Assembly (NCBI GenBank): GCA_903885895.1
Contig: CAISKC010000551.1
Span: forward strand, 1-16,054
Direction: 5' to 3'
From: an uncultured Legionella sp.
Lineage (GTDB): Bacteria > Pseudomonadota > Gammaproteobacteria > Legionellales > Legionellaceae
Length of the DNA stretch: 16,054 nucleotides
Shown: one piece after another, positions 1-6,799 of the stretch
Position numbering within the stretch: the stretch's first letter is position 1
How the letters are laid out: each line of letters begins with the position of its first letter
The notes under the pieces: generated by a model
Database searches by the model: none
Told to the model about the DNA's origin: nothing
The model's input: only the letters and a program-made list of their open reading frames with translations
Made by a program: the position numbers and the translations under genes

Positions 1-93
1 CTACCAGACAGCATGGTCAAATTTTGGATAGATCCCTCAGAACGACGTGCCCACCATTTCGAAGAAATAATCATCCCTGAAGCAGGGTTTTAA
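1..93 (+). CDS. Possible C-terminal fragment of an unidentified protein (partial, 5' end outside window)
   Basis: Frame 1 is open from the first base to a TAA at 91-93 and encodes about 30 residues, including MVKFWIDPSERR followed by a tail ending PEAGF. I do not recognise the family. The last 15 codons lie inside the inverted repeat at 47-118. If the frame is real, the tail of the protein is therefore supplied by a repeat element that may have replaced the original C-terminus. It could equally be a chance open frame, because 30 codons is little evidence. Confidence 0.25.
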   Translation, partial: LPDSMVKFWIDPSERRAHHFEEIIIPEAGF

Positions 94-118
94 ATTATTT
101 CTTCGAACTGGTGGGCAC
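47..118. repeat. 72-bp inverted repeat (25-bp arms, one mismatch)
   Basis: The arms 47-71 and 94-118 are reverse complements over 25 bp with a single mismatch. A smaller inner stem, CCCTG/CAGGG, lies at 75-79 and 83-87. To the right the sequence continues with CTGCGCTTTGTCCACCCTAC up to about 140. This GTGGGCAC...CCACCCTAC style is, as I recall, typical of dispersed palindromic repeats in gammaproteobacteria. No T-run follows either arm, so it is not a classical intrinsic terminator. It is probably a dispersed palindromic or MITE-like repeat copy. Confidence 0.6.
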
Positions 119-222
119 ACTGCGCTTTGTCCACCCTACATTTACATCGATTTTCTATCAAAAAATTATGAGGGGATCCCTTAGGGATGAGGAGTGAATA
201 TAGATGTCACCTCCATCAGGTT

Positions 223-1359
223 CTAGTCTAAAAATAGTGCTTGGAGATCATTGGTAAAGCGTCGCCCTAATGGTGTGATTTGCCAGGTTTCTGGGAGCAA
301 CGTTATAAATCCTAAATTGCGAGCCATCTCGAGTTTGGGTTGTAGACAATTCATCGATAATCCTGTCCTTTGCGTGAATAATGCGTAAGGGATGGCTTGT
401 TCCAGGCGCGTGGTATTCAACATAAATTCAAACATCAAAGATGAGCTACTGATGTGTGTAGTTTGGGCCAAAAATGCTTTGCCCGGATCTAAATACTCTT
501 TGGGTTGACGATATTTTTGTGTCCGATAGATCTTCTCTGGTGCAGATAGGGTTAATTTTCCATGCGCACCAGCGCCAATGCCGTAATAATCCCCCATTAA
601 CCAATAATTGAGATTGTGCTGCGCCATCTGGCCATTGCGGCAGAACGCCGAAATTTCATACCGTGCCATATGTTGCGTTGTTAACAACGCAAGACCTGCT
701 TCTTCTATTTCAGCAATCCAGTCTTCATTGGGAAGCGTTGGCTGAGTTTTATGAAACATCGTATTGGGTTCGATGGTCAATTGATACCAGGATAAATGAC
801 TGGGTTGATAGGCTAATGCCTGGTGCAAGTCTTCGAGTGCTTGTGCTAACGTTTGTTCTGGTAAGCCATACATGAGATCAAGATTAAAACGGGTATAACC
901 AGCTTGGAGAACTTGCTCTATGGCTTGATGGGCTTGTTTGGCATCATGGATCCGTCCTAAGCGTTGGAGGTGTGGAGGATGGAAGCTTTGGATGCCCAAG
1001 GATAATCGGTTGATCCCAACAGCCATGTATTCGGAAAATTTACCATGCTCAATCGTGCCGGGGTTGGCTTCCAATGTAATTTCGATATCTTTTTCGAAAG
1101 AAATGCGTGTTTGGATTTTTTGAAATAAACGTTCATATGCTTGCGCGGACAACAGGCTAGGTGTGCCGCCTCCAATAAAAATGCTGTGCAGTGGTTTCTG
1201 GTTGGGATAGTGGATCAGATCTTGTTCGAAATCGGCAATTAATGCATCAATATAAGCATCTTCTGGTAAACGCTCCGGACTTTTATGAGAATTAAAATCA
1301 CAATAAGGGCATTTTCGGATGCACCAAGGAATATGTATGTATAAAGAAGTCGGAATCAT
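223..1359 (-). CDS. hemW: Radical SAM heme chaperone HemW (HemN-like)
   Basis: HemW is a radical SAM family protein related to coproporphyrinogen III dehydrogenase (HemN). In characterised members it binds heme and passes it to respiratory enzymes rather than oxidising coproporphyrinogen. The N-terminus reads SLYIHIPWCIRKCPYCDFNS, with the 4Fe-4S-ligating CX3CX2C cysteines at 13, 17 and 20. A GGGTPS motif near residue 64 and a HemN C-terminal domain follow. The 378-aa length fits the family. HemW proteins keep the cluster cysteines but lack the N-terminal extension of true HemN, as here. The ATG at 1357-1359 places the cysteine motif at the usual distance from the start. No strong Shine-Dalgarno is visible. 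The gene is transcribed divergently from mdh across a 161-bp gap and ends close to the repeat at 47-118. Confidence 0.92.
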   Translation of the reverse strand: MIPTSLYIHIPWCIRKCPYCDFNSHKSPERLPEDAYIDALIADFEQDLIHYPNQKPLHSIFIGGGTPSLLSAQAYERLFQKIQTRISFEKDIEITLEANPGTIEHGKFSEYMAVGINRLSLGIQSFHPPHLQRLGRIHDAKQAHQAIEQVLQAGYTRFNLDLMYGLPEQTLAQALEDLHQALAYQPSHLSWYQLTIEPNTMFHKTQPTLPNEDWIAEIEEAGLALLTTQHMARYEISAFCRNGQMAQHNLNYWLMGDYYGIGAGAHGKLTLSAPEKIYRTQKYRQPKEYLDPGKAFLAQTTHISSSSLMFEFMLNTTRLEQAIPYALFTQRTGLSMNCLQPKLEMARNLGFITLLPETWQITPLGRRFTNDLQALFLD

Positions 1360-1520
1360 GATGCGGCCTACAGATGGGCATAATAAGTTGATTGATACGT
1401 GAACGTTTGCGTGACGGTCTTTCTCGACTGCGGCGTTTTTCGTAAGTCCTAATGGTGAGGAATGATACGGATTTTTAAGGACTTATGCTATAGTTATTAT
1501 TTGTTAAATTGGGGTGAAAG

Positions 1521-2507
1521 ATGAGTGATAGAGTGCGGGTTGTCGTTTCAGGTGCTGCTGGGCAAATTGGTTATGCTTTGATATTTCGGATTGCTTCCGG
1601 CCAAATGTTTGGACCTAAAGATGTCGAATTGCATTTATTAGAACTTGAGCAAACACTTCCAACACTCCAAGGTGTTGCTATGGAGTTGGATGATTGCGCT
1701 TTTCCACGTTTAAAGAAAATTGTATGTACCTCCGATTTAAATCAGGCCATGGATGGGGTGAATTGGGCCTTATTGGTGGGATCGGTCCCGCGCAAGCAAG
1801 GAATGGAGCGTTCGGAGTTATTGAATATCAATGGGGGTGTTTTTATTAAGCAAGGCAAAGCGCTCAACGAACGTGCGGCCAAAGATGTGCGCATATTTGT
1901 GGTGGGAAATCCTTGTAATACCAATTGCTTGATTGCAAAACATCATGCAAAAGATATCCCTGCGGATCGTTTTTATTCCATGACTTTGTTAGATGAATTA
2001 CGAGCTAGAACGCAGTTGGCAAAAAAAGCCAATGTAGATGTGACGGCTGTGACGGAGATGACGGTTTGGGGTAACCATTCTTCTACTCAATTCCCTGATT
2101 TTTATCATGCCAAAATTAATGGTCAATTTGTCCCAGACGTCATCCAAGATGAAGCATGGTTGAAAGATACCTTTGTCCCTACGGTGCAGCAACGTGGTGC
2201 GGCTGTGATCAAAGCGCGGGGCGCGTCTTCTGCTGGTTCTGCTGCGAATGCCATTGTTGGTTCTGTCCAAAATCTTTTGACCGATACCGCTCAGGGTGAA
2301 TCATTTTCTATTGGCCATTGTTCTACTGGTCAGTATGGCGTCGATCCTGGTTTGATGTTTTCTTTCCCAACGCGGCGTGAGCAAGGTGTTTTGCGTATCG
2401 TAGAAGGGTTATCTTTTAATCCTTATAGCCAAGAAATGTTTAATACTAGTTTAGCAGAGTTGCGTGCAGAGCGTGATGCGGTGAAAAGTTTGGGCTTATT
2501 AGATTAG
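1521..2507 (+). CDS. mdh: Malate dehydrogenase (cytosolic-type, NAD-dependent)
   Basis: This enzyme catalyses the reversible oxidation of malate to oxaloacetate with NAD in the TCA cycle. The N-terminal Rossmann motif GAAGQIGYAL is at 11-20. The mobile-loop arginines are in PRKQGMER (R91 and R97), GNPCNTNC is at 129-136, and the catalytic His is in WGNHSSTQ (H186). The Asp/Arg pair is present as D158 and R161. The surrounding block reads TLLDELRA, where this subfamily normally has TRLDxNRA. The length of 328 aa is normal for MDH type 2. GGGGTGAAAG directly precedes the ATG and serves as the ribosome binding site. The gene is monocistronic, with a hairpin terminator just downstream. The GNPCNTNC form and the overall sequence resemble Coxiella MDH as I remember it. 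Confidence 0.95.
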   Translation: MSDRVRVVVSGAAGQIGYALIFRIASGQMFGPKDVELHLLELEQTLPTLQGVAMELDDCAFPRLKKIVCTSDLNQAMDGVNWALLVGSVPRKQGMERSELLNINGGVFIKQGKALNERAAKDVRIFVVGNPCNTNCLIAKHHAKDIPADRFYSMTLLDELRARTQLAKKANVDVTAVTEMTVWGNHSSTQFPDFYHAKINGQFVPDVIQDEAWLKDTFVPTVQQRGAAVIKARGASSAGSAANAIVGSVQNLLTDTAQGESFSIGHCSTGQYGVDPGLMFSFPTRREQGVLRIVEGLSFNPYSQEMFNTSLAELRAERDAVKSLGLLD

Positions 2508-2522
2508 TAGATATGTAGCGCT

Positions 2523-2566
2523 CCTGATCCGTTCCTCAGTCTGAACGGATCAGGGAGTTATTCGTA
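2523..2566. terminator. Hairpin terminator between convergent mdh and the 375-aa gene
   Basis: CCTGATCCGTTC (2523-2534) pairs perfectly with GAACGGATCAGG (2543-2554) around an 8-nt loop. On the plus strand it is followed by GAGTTATTCG, which is only a weak T-tract. It begins 15 bases past the mdh stop and about 40 bases past the stop of the gene arriving from the other side, so it could serve both. The stem is clear; the terminator role is inferred. Confidence 0.6.
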
Positions 2567-2607
2567 ATTATGAAGAAGAGTCTCAACGTCGTTGTGTCTC
2601 ATCAAGT

Positions 2608-3735
2608 CTACCGTTCAAATGATGTGCTAGGTGGATTGAGCCTTTCATCATGACGTATCTCGTCAGTGAGTTTCAGCAAATTTATTTTTAATTTAGTGAA
2701 TGCTTGGGTTATGAGCATCGTGCTGTTATCAGATAATGTTTGGTCAGTAGAATAGGACCAATGATTAATAATAGCTTGTGAAGCGTTATCAAACTCAGCT
2801 AAAGCGTCGGACGTGATACCATTACGAGGGTTGAAATAGGCGTTGTATAATCGCTGAAGATTATTGAGAACATCAAGGGTTGCGTTTTTTACGGCCCCTT
2901 GATCTTTGTTTTCGATTTTTGTGAGTTGAAAACCACCAATAATTGCATGAAATTTATCTGAAAATGCTTCTAAAATGAGCGTGTTTTCTTCTTCATTTTC
3001 ACTAAGCTGTGACAAGTCCGAAACAGAACGTGGTGTGTCAACACTGTCATTATCGGAGGTTGATTCTGTTTCATGAGAGGTCAGTGATGTATTGTCTGCG
3101 TCCCATGACGGGTTTCTAAGCGTAGGCTCCGTATCACGAATTTTATCATAGAGCCCCATCTCTTCTCTGGCTGCTTGCTTGGCTGTGGTGCTTAAACTTA
3201 GAATTTTTTCCATTTCTTGATCAAGGATGCCCGCATCATCATCGTCGTCAAGCAAACCACTGTCCTGGATATTATCTTCCGTACTTGCTGAGGATTTTTG
3301 GTCATAAAGACGAATCGCTTCGTCTAGTTCTTCTTCCATATTGCTTACGAACTCATCTAAATCTGAGTAAGAACTGTCGGAATCGGATATCAGATCTTGA
3401 GAATGCACAAAAGCATCAATTAAGGATTGTAGAGACCAATGTTGTAAATAATTAGGATCTGCCTGGATCTGAGTTACTAAGTTTTCAATGTATAAAGCTA
3501 ATTTTTCCTGGCTTACAGTCATGTCGTCGTAAGTTATGAAAACGGTACGGACGATCTCAGCGATGGTCTGTTGCTTTTCAGCATCCATTTCGGTGGCTTG
3601 TGAGCGCAATAATGCGGAAAATGCTTGCGTATAATGATGATAATCAGGTTTGTCAGCATTGACCTCATTTTGTGCCAAGGTTGCATAAGTGCAAATCTCA
3701 TGTATTTTTTCAGCTAGCTCATGTTTTTTCTGCAT
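2608..3735 (-). CDS. Unrecognised acidic, Asp/Ser/Glu-rich 375-aa protein
   Basis: I do not recognise this family. The protein is hydrophilic, with no signal peptide or membrane segment. Residues 1-115 look helical (ELAEKIHEICTYATLAQNEV, then TIAEIVRTVF). Residues 116-250 are low-complexity and strongly acidic, with DSDSSYSDLDEF, EEELDEA, five Asp at 163-167 and LSENEEEN. Residues 251-365 return to a helical, leucine-containing pattern (TLDVLNNLQRLYNAYF, TKLKINLLKLTDEI). The short tail is rich in Pro and Ser (NPPSTSFER). The layout of helical, disordered-acidic and helical segments resembles secreted-effector or regulatory proteins of intracellular bacteria, but nothing here proves export. 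The ATG at 3733-3735 has no Shine-Dalgarno on its own strand; CCTCCT lies there instead. The gene sits downstream of prmA in the same direction, yet has its own promoter-like element. Confidence 0.75.
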   Translation of the reverse strand: MQKKHELAEKIHEICTYATLAQNEVNADKPDYHHYTQAFSALLRSQATEMDAEKQQTIAEIVRTVFITYDDMTVSQEKLALYIENLVTQIQADPNYLQHWSLQSLIDAFVHSQDLISDSDSSYSDLDEFVSNMEEELDEAIRLYDQKSSASTEDNIQDSGLLDDDDDAGILDQEMEKILSLSTTAKQAAREEMGLYDKIRDTEPTLRNPSWDADNTSLTSHETESTSDNDSVDTPRSVSDLSQLSENEEENTLILEAFSDKFHAIIGGFQLTKIENKDQGAVKNATLDVLNNLQRLYNAYFNPRNGITSDALAEFDNASQAIINHWSYSTDQTLSDNSTMLITQAFTKLKINLLKLTDEIRHDERLNPPSTSFER

Positions 3736-3769
3736 AGGAGGATAAAACTAAAAATAGGGACCTATACTA

Positions 3770-3798
3770 TTTATAGGCCGCTTTGCACTTTTTTACAA
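3770..3798 (-). promoter_or_regulatory. Sigma70-like promoter for the 375-aa acidic protein gene
   Basis: Read on the minus strand there is TTGTAA (3798-3793), a 17-base spacer, and TATAAA (3775-3770). This is four and five matches to the two consensus hexamers at ideal spacing. The predicted start of transcription near 3763 gives a leader of about 28 nt before the ATG at 3735. The -10 box overlaps a dyad, CCTATACTATTTATAGG (3761-3777), that could be an operator. The -35 box lies just beyond the prmA stop codon. Confidence 0.5.
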
Positions 3799-3804
3799 AT
3801 GTGA

Positions 3805-4692
3805 TCAATTGAGTAAATGCTGGAGTTTATTTTTTTGGAATACCAATAAAGCCCAATCGCCTTCCACTTCTGTACAGATTAAATCAAAATGCGAGAGATA
3901 AGCTTCTTGTAACATAGGCATTTGGTTGGCTAAGATGCCAGATAGGGCCAAAAGACCTTGATCGTTGAGTAAGTGATAAAAAGACAGTTTGAGCTCTAGC
4001 AATGGTTTTAATAATATATTGGCGATGATGACATCAACAGGGGTATTCAGCTCGTTGGGATAACCCATGGTTAAGGCAGCATTGTCAATATGGTTGGTAG
4101 TCGCATTGTTCGCGGTGGCGGTTAATGCTTGTTCATCAATGTCTACTGCGAAGACATGACGAGCGCCTAATTTTAAGGCCGCAATACTTAAAATCCCAGA
4201 ACCGCAACCATAATCAATCAGCGTTTTATCTTTGAGTTTGGTTTGCTCTAGCCAGGTCAAGCACAACGCAGTGGTTGCGTGTGAGCCCGTTCCGAAAGCC
4301 AAACCTGGATCAAGGATCAGATTGACAGCCTCTGGGTTCGGTGGTGTATGCCAAGAAGGACACACCCATAAGTTTTTTCCAAAACACTGGGGCTTGAAAT
4401 CATTGAGACAAGTACGCTCCCAATCTTGTTCGACCACCGTTTCTATGGAACATTGCGCTGCGGGATATTGCGTCGTAATGAGGTTTATAATGCGTGGCAT
4501 ATCGGTGTCAGGTGTATAGAGTGCTTGCATGACCACGTGTGGCCATAATGGAACGGTGCCTAGCTCTGGCTCTAGAATAGGATCATCAAATTGATCTGTC
4601 ATGGTGATAGATAATGCTCCATACAACTCCAATAAATCTGATAAGTGGTCGATGTCCGCTTGGGTACAATGAGTAATGATAAGCTGTTGCAT
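3805..4692 (-). CDS. prmA: Ribosomal protein L11 methyltransferase
   Basis: PrmA trimethylates ribosomal protein L11 using S-adenosylmethionine. The N-terminal part (about 1-110) is the substrate-recognition domain. It is followed by the family signature DPGLAFGTGSHATT at 128-141 and the SAM-binding motif DYGCGSGILSIAAL at 160-173. The acidic residue of motif II is in FAVDIDEQAL, and the catalytic-loop motif IIANILLKPL comes later. The 295-aa length is normal. The ATG at 4690-4692 is preceded on its strand by GGAG and AGG within 4-12 bases. It lies 97 bp downstream of accC in the same direction, as in many gammaproteobacteria (accB-accC-prmA), so it is probably cotranscribed with them. Confidence 0.95.
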   Translation of the reverse strand: MQQLIITHCTQADIDHLSDLLELYGALSITMTDQFDDPILEPELGTVPLWPHVVMQALYTPDTDMPRIINLITTQYPAAQCSIETVVEQDWERTCLNDFKPQCFGKNLWVCPSWHTPPNPEAVNLILDPGLAFGTGSHATTALCLTWLEQTKLKDKTLIDYGCGSGILSIAALKLGARHVFAVDIDEQALTATANNATTNHIDNAALTMGYPNELNTPVDVIIANILLKPLLELKLSFYHLLNDQGLLALSGILANQMPMLQEAYLSHFDLICTEVEGDWALLVFQKNKLQHLLN

Positions 4693-4793
4693 GACCTAGT
4701 TACTCCGTAGCAAGAAATGGCCGTATTTGTCGCATTGCGTGCGAAAATATGACCGTTCTTTAAGGTTCTTTATGTGTGAGCATGACCGCATGA

Positions 4794-6134
4794 CTATTCT
4801 TTGAGTAACGCTTCAAGGTAATGAATATTCGTGCCACCTTCTATGAAATCATGATTATGCAAAATGCGTTGGTGGAGCGGGAGATTGGTTTTAATGCCAT
4901 CAATGACGATCTCATCCAAAGCAGAGCGCATCCGCGCAAAAGCTTGAGCGCGATCTTCACCGTAAGCGATTAATTTTCCTATCATTGAATCATAATTAGG
5001 CGGAACCGTGTAAGAGCTATATAAATGTGAATCAAAGCGAATACCGGGGCCTCCAGGCTGATGCAGGAGTTTTACTTTTCCTGGGCTAGGCATAAAAGTT
5101 TGGGGATCTTCGGCATTGATGCGACACTCGAGTGCATGCCCGCGAAAATGGATATCGCTTTGTTTCAAGCTAAGAGGCATATCGCTGGCAATTTTAATTT
5201 GTTCTTTTACCAAGTCGACACCGGTGATCATTTCAGTCACTGGATGCTCAACTTGGATTCTGGTATTCATTTCAATGAAATAAAAACAGCCATCCTGGTA
5301 TAAAAATTCAAAGGTTCCTGCGCCACGATATTTGAGTTCACAGCATGCTTTGACTACAATCGAGCCCATTTTGCTGCGCATTTTTTCGGTAATACCGGGT
5401 GCGGGCGCTTCTTCAAGTACTTTTTGATGGCGGCGCTGCATAGAGCAATCACGTTCACCTAAATGAATAGCATGTCCTTTTCCATCGCCTAATACTTGAA
5501 ATTCAATATGTCTGGGATTTTCTAAGAATTTTTCCATATACACAGTGGCGTTAGAAAACGCTGCTTTGGCTTCGCTCCGGGTCAAAGCAATGGCATTTAA
5601 CAAATGCGCTTCAGTATGCACGACACGCATACCGCGACCACCGCCACCACCTGCTGCTTTGATAATAATTGGATAGCCAATTTTTTTGGCTATCGATAAA
5701 TTTAAGTGATTATCTTCGGTAAGCGGGCCGTCAGAACCTGGGACACAAGGAACCCCGGCTTTTTTCATGGCAGCAATAGCTGAAACTTTATCACCCATTA
5801 AGCGGATGGTATCGCCGCGCGGGCCAATAAAACGAAATCCACTTTGTTCAACAATGTCTGCAAAGTCCGCGTTTTCAGATAAAAATCCATAACCAGGATG
5901 GATGGCTACCGCATCTGTGATTTCCGCAGCAGAAATGATGGCTGGAATATTGAGATAGCTTTTTTGTGCAGGGGCAGGGCCAATACAAACGGTTTCATCG
6001 GCCAAACGAACATGCAATAAATCTTTATCAACGTCAGAATGCACCGCGACAGTTTTGATACCTAGTTCTTTGCAAGCTCGCAAAATCCGTAAGGCAATTT
6101 CACCGCGGTTGGCGATAACAATTTTAGAGAGCAT
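4794..6134 (-). CDS. accC: Acetyl-CoA carboxylase, biotin carboxylase subunit
   Basis: AccC carboxylates the biotin carried on AccB using ATP and bicarbonate, the first half-reaction of malonyl-CoA formation for fatty acid synthesis. Visible motifs are HPGYGFLSEN at 79-88, the ATP-grasp glycine loop GGGGGRGM at 162-169, and EEAPAPG at 241-247. MNTRIQVEHPVTE carries R292, Q294 and E296, the same numbers as in the E. coli enzyme. The 446 aa is full length. The ATG at 6132-6134 is preceded by AAGGGGAT, a good Shine-Dalgarno. Ten bases separate it from the accB stop codon, so the two are one operon. Confidence 0.97.
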   Translation of the reverse strand: MLSKIVIANRGEIALRILRACKELGIKTVAVHSDVDKDLLHVRLADETVCIGPAPAQKSYLNIPAIISAAEITDAVAIHPGYGFLSENADFADIVEQSGFRFIGPRGDTIRLMGDKVSAIAAMKKAGVPCVPGSDGPLTEDNHLNLSIAKKIGYPIIIKAAGGGGGRGMRVVHTEAHLLNAIALTRSEAKAAFSNATVYMEKFLENPRHIEFQVLGDGKGHAIHLGERDCSMQRRHQKVLEEAPAPGITEKMRSKMGSIVVKACCELKYRGAGTFEFLYQDGCFYFIEMNTRIQVEHPVTEMITGVDLVKEQIKIASDMPLSLKQSDIHFRGHALECRINAEDPQTFMPSPGKVKLLHQPGGPGIRFDSHLYSSYTVPPNYDSMIGKLIAYGEDRAQAFARMRSALDEIVIDGIKTNLPLHQRILHNHDFIEGGTNIHYLEALLKE

Positions 6135-6144
6135 TCATATCCCC

Positions 6145-6618
6145 TTATTCAATCACAAATAAGGGTTCGCCGAATTCTACAGGCGCGCCATTAGAAACAA
6201 AGGTCTTGGTGATGGTGCCAGATTTTTCTGCTTCAATTTCATTGAACATTTTCATCGCTTCAATAATACAGAGTGTGTCCCCAGCTTTGACAGTCTGACC
6301 TACCGTGACAAACGGTGCAGCATCCGGTGATGGTGCATTGTAGAACGTACCGACCATGGGTGAGAATATAGTGCCTAAATGATCTCGAGCTGGTGGTGAC
6401 TCATGATGCGGTGACGGTGCGCTGTTATGTTGTGGTTCCGGAGCGGCAGAAGGAAATTGGACGTATGCGGGCGCATGGTGATGATGTGCTTGCCCTTGCG
6501 CAGGATGAGGGTGGCGACCTAAGCGTAGGGTTTCTTCCCCTTCTTTGAGTTCAATTTCGGTGAACCCCATTTCATCCACTAACCATTTAATCAAAGGCTT
6601 GATTTTACGAATATCCAT
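6145..6618 (-). CDS. accB: Acetyl-CoA carboxylase, biotin carboxyl carrier protein
   Basis: AccB carries covalently bound biotin between biotin carboxylase and carboxyltransferase. The biotinylation motif EAMKMFNEIEAE places the acceptor lysine at K123, and the biotinyl domain spans about 83-157. The N-terminal segment MDIRKIKPLIKWLVDEMG is the family's helical dimerisation region. The linker between (about 36-80) is unusually rich in His, Pro and Ala, with a run of four His at 45-48 and HPHP, HH and DH elsewhere; most AccB linkers are Ala/Pro-rich. It is the first gene of accB-accC-prmA and diverges from pgi across 181 bp. The ATG is at 6616-6618. Confidence 0.96.
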   Translation of the reverse strand: MDIRKIKPLIKWLVDEMGFTEIELKEGEETLRLGRHPHPAQGQAHHHHAPAYVQFPSAAPEPQHNSAPSPHHESPPARDHLGTIFSPMVGTFYNAPSPDAAPFVTVGQTVKAGDTLCIIEAMKMFNEIEAEKSGTITKTFVSNGAPVEFGEPLFVIE

Positions 6619-6799
6619 TGATAGCTCTCTCTACGATTACTGAACGTGCCCACGTACAGTATAGTACAATAATTTGGCGATCTTGCCTGAATTTTTGAAC
6701 AATGTCTAGGGTTGGGTGGGGACTGTAAAAAAGGGGATGTTATCGGTTTGAAATTTACGATACACTTTTTATGGTTCGAGATAAGTAAATAGGATCATT
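6619..6799. promoter_or_regulatory. Divergent promoter region between accB and pgi
   Basis: This 181-bp region must hold promoters for both directions. Toward pgi the best candidate is TTGAAA (6748-6753), a 16-base spacer and TATGGT (6770-6775), followed by the Shine-Dalgarno AGGA at 6791-6794 ahead of the ATG at 6800. Toward accB, TATACT/TACTAT-like sequence lies around 6658-6666 inside the near-palindrome GTACAGTATAGTAC (6654-6667), without a convincing -35 box. No riboswitch or known operator is recognised. Confidence 0.35.

Noticed and set aside
47..118. Intrinsic terminator at the left-edge hairpin
   Set aside because: The stem is strong, but no T-run follows on either strand and the sequence looks like a dispersed repeat.
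1443..1485. TAAGTCCT/AGGACTTA inverted repeat upstream of mdh
   Set aside because: Only 8-bp arms with a 27-base loop; too weak to call an operator or attenuator.
3736..3741. AGGAGG next to the start of the 375-aa gene
   Set aside because: It reads AGGAGG only on the plus strand. On the gene's own strand it is CCTCCT, so it cannot be its ribosome binding site.
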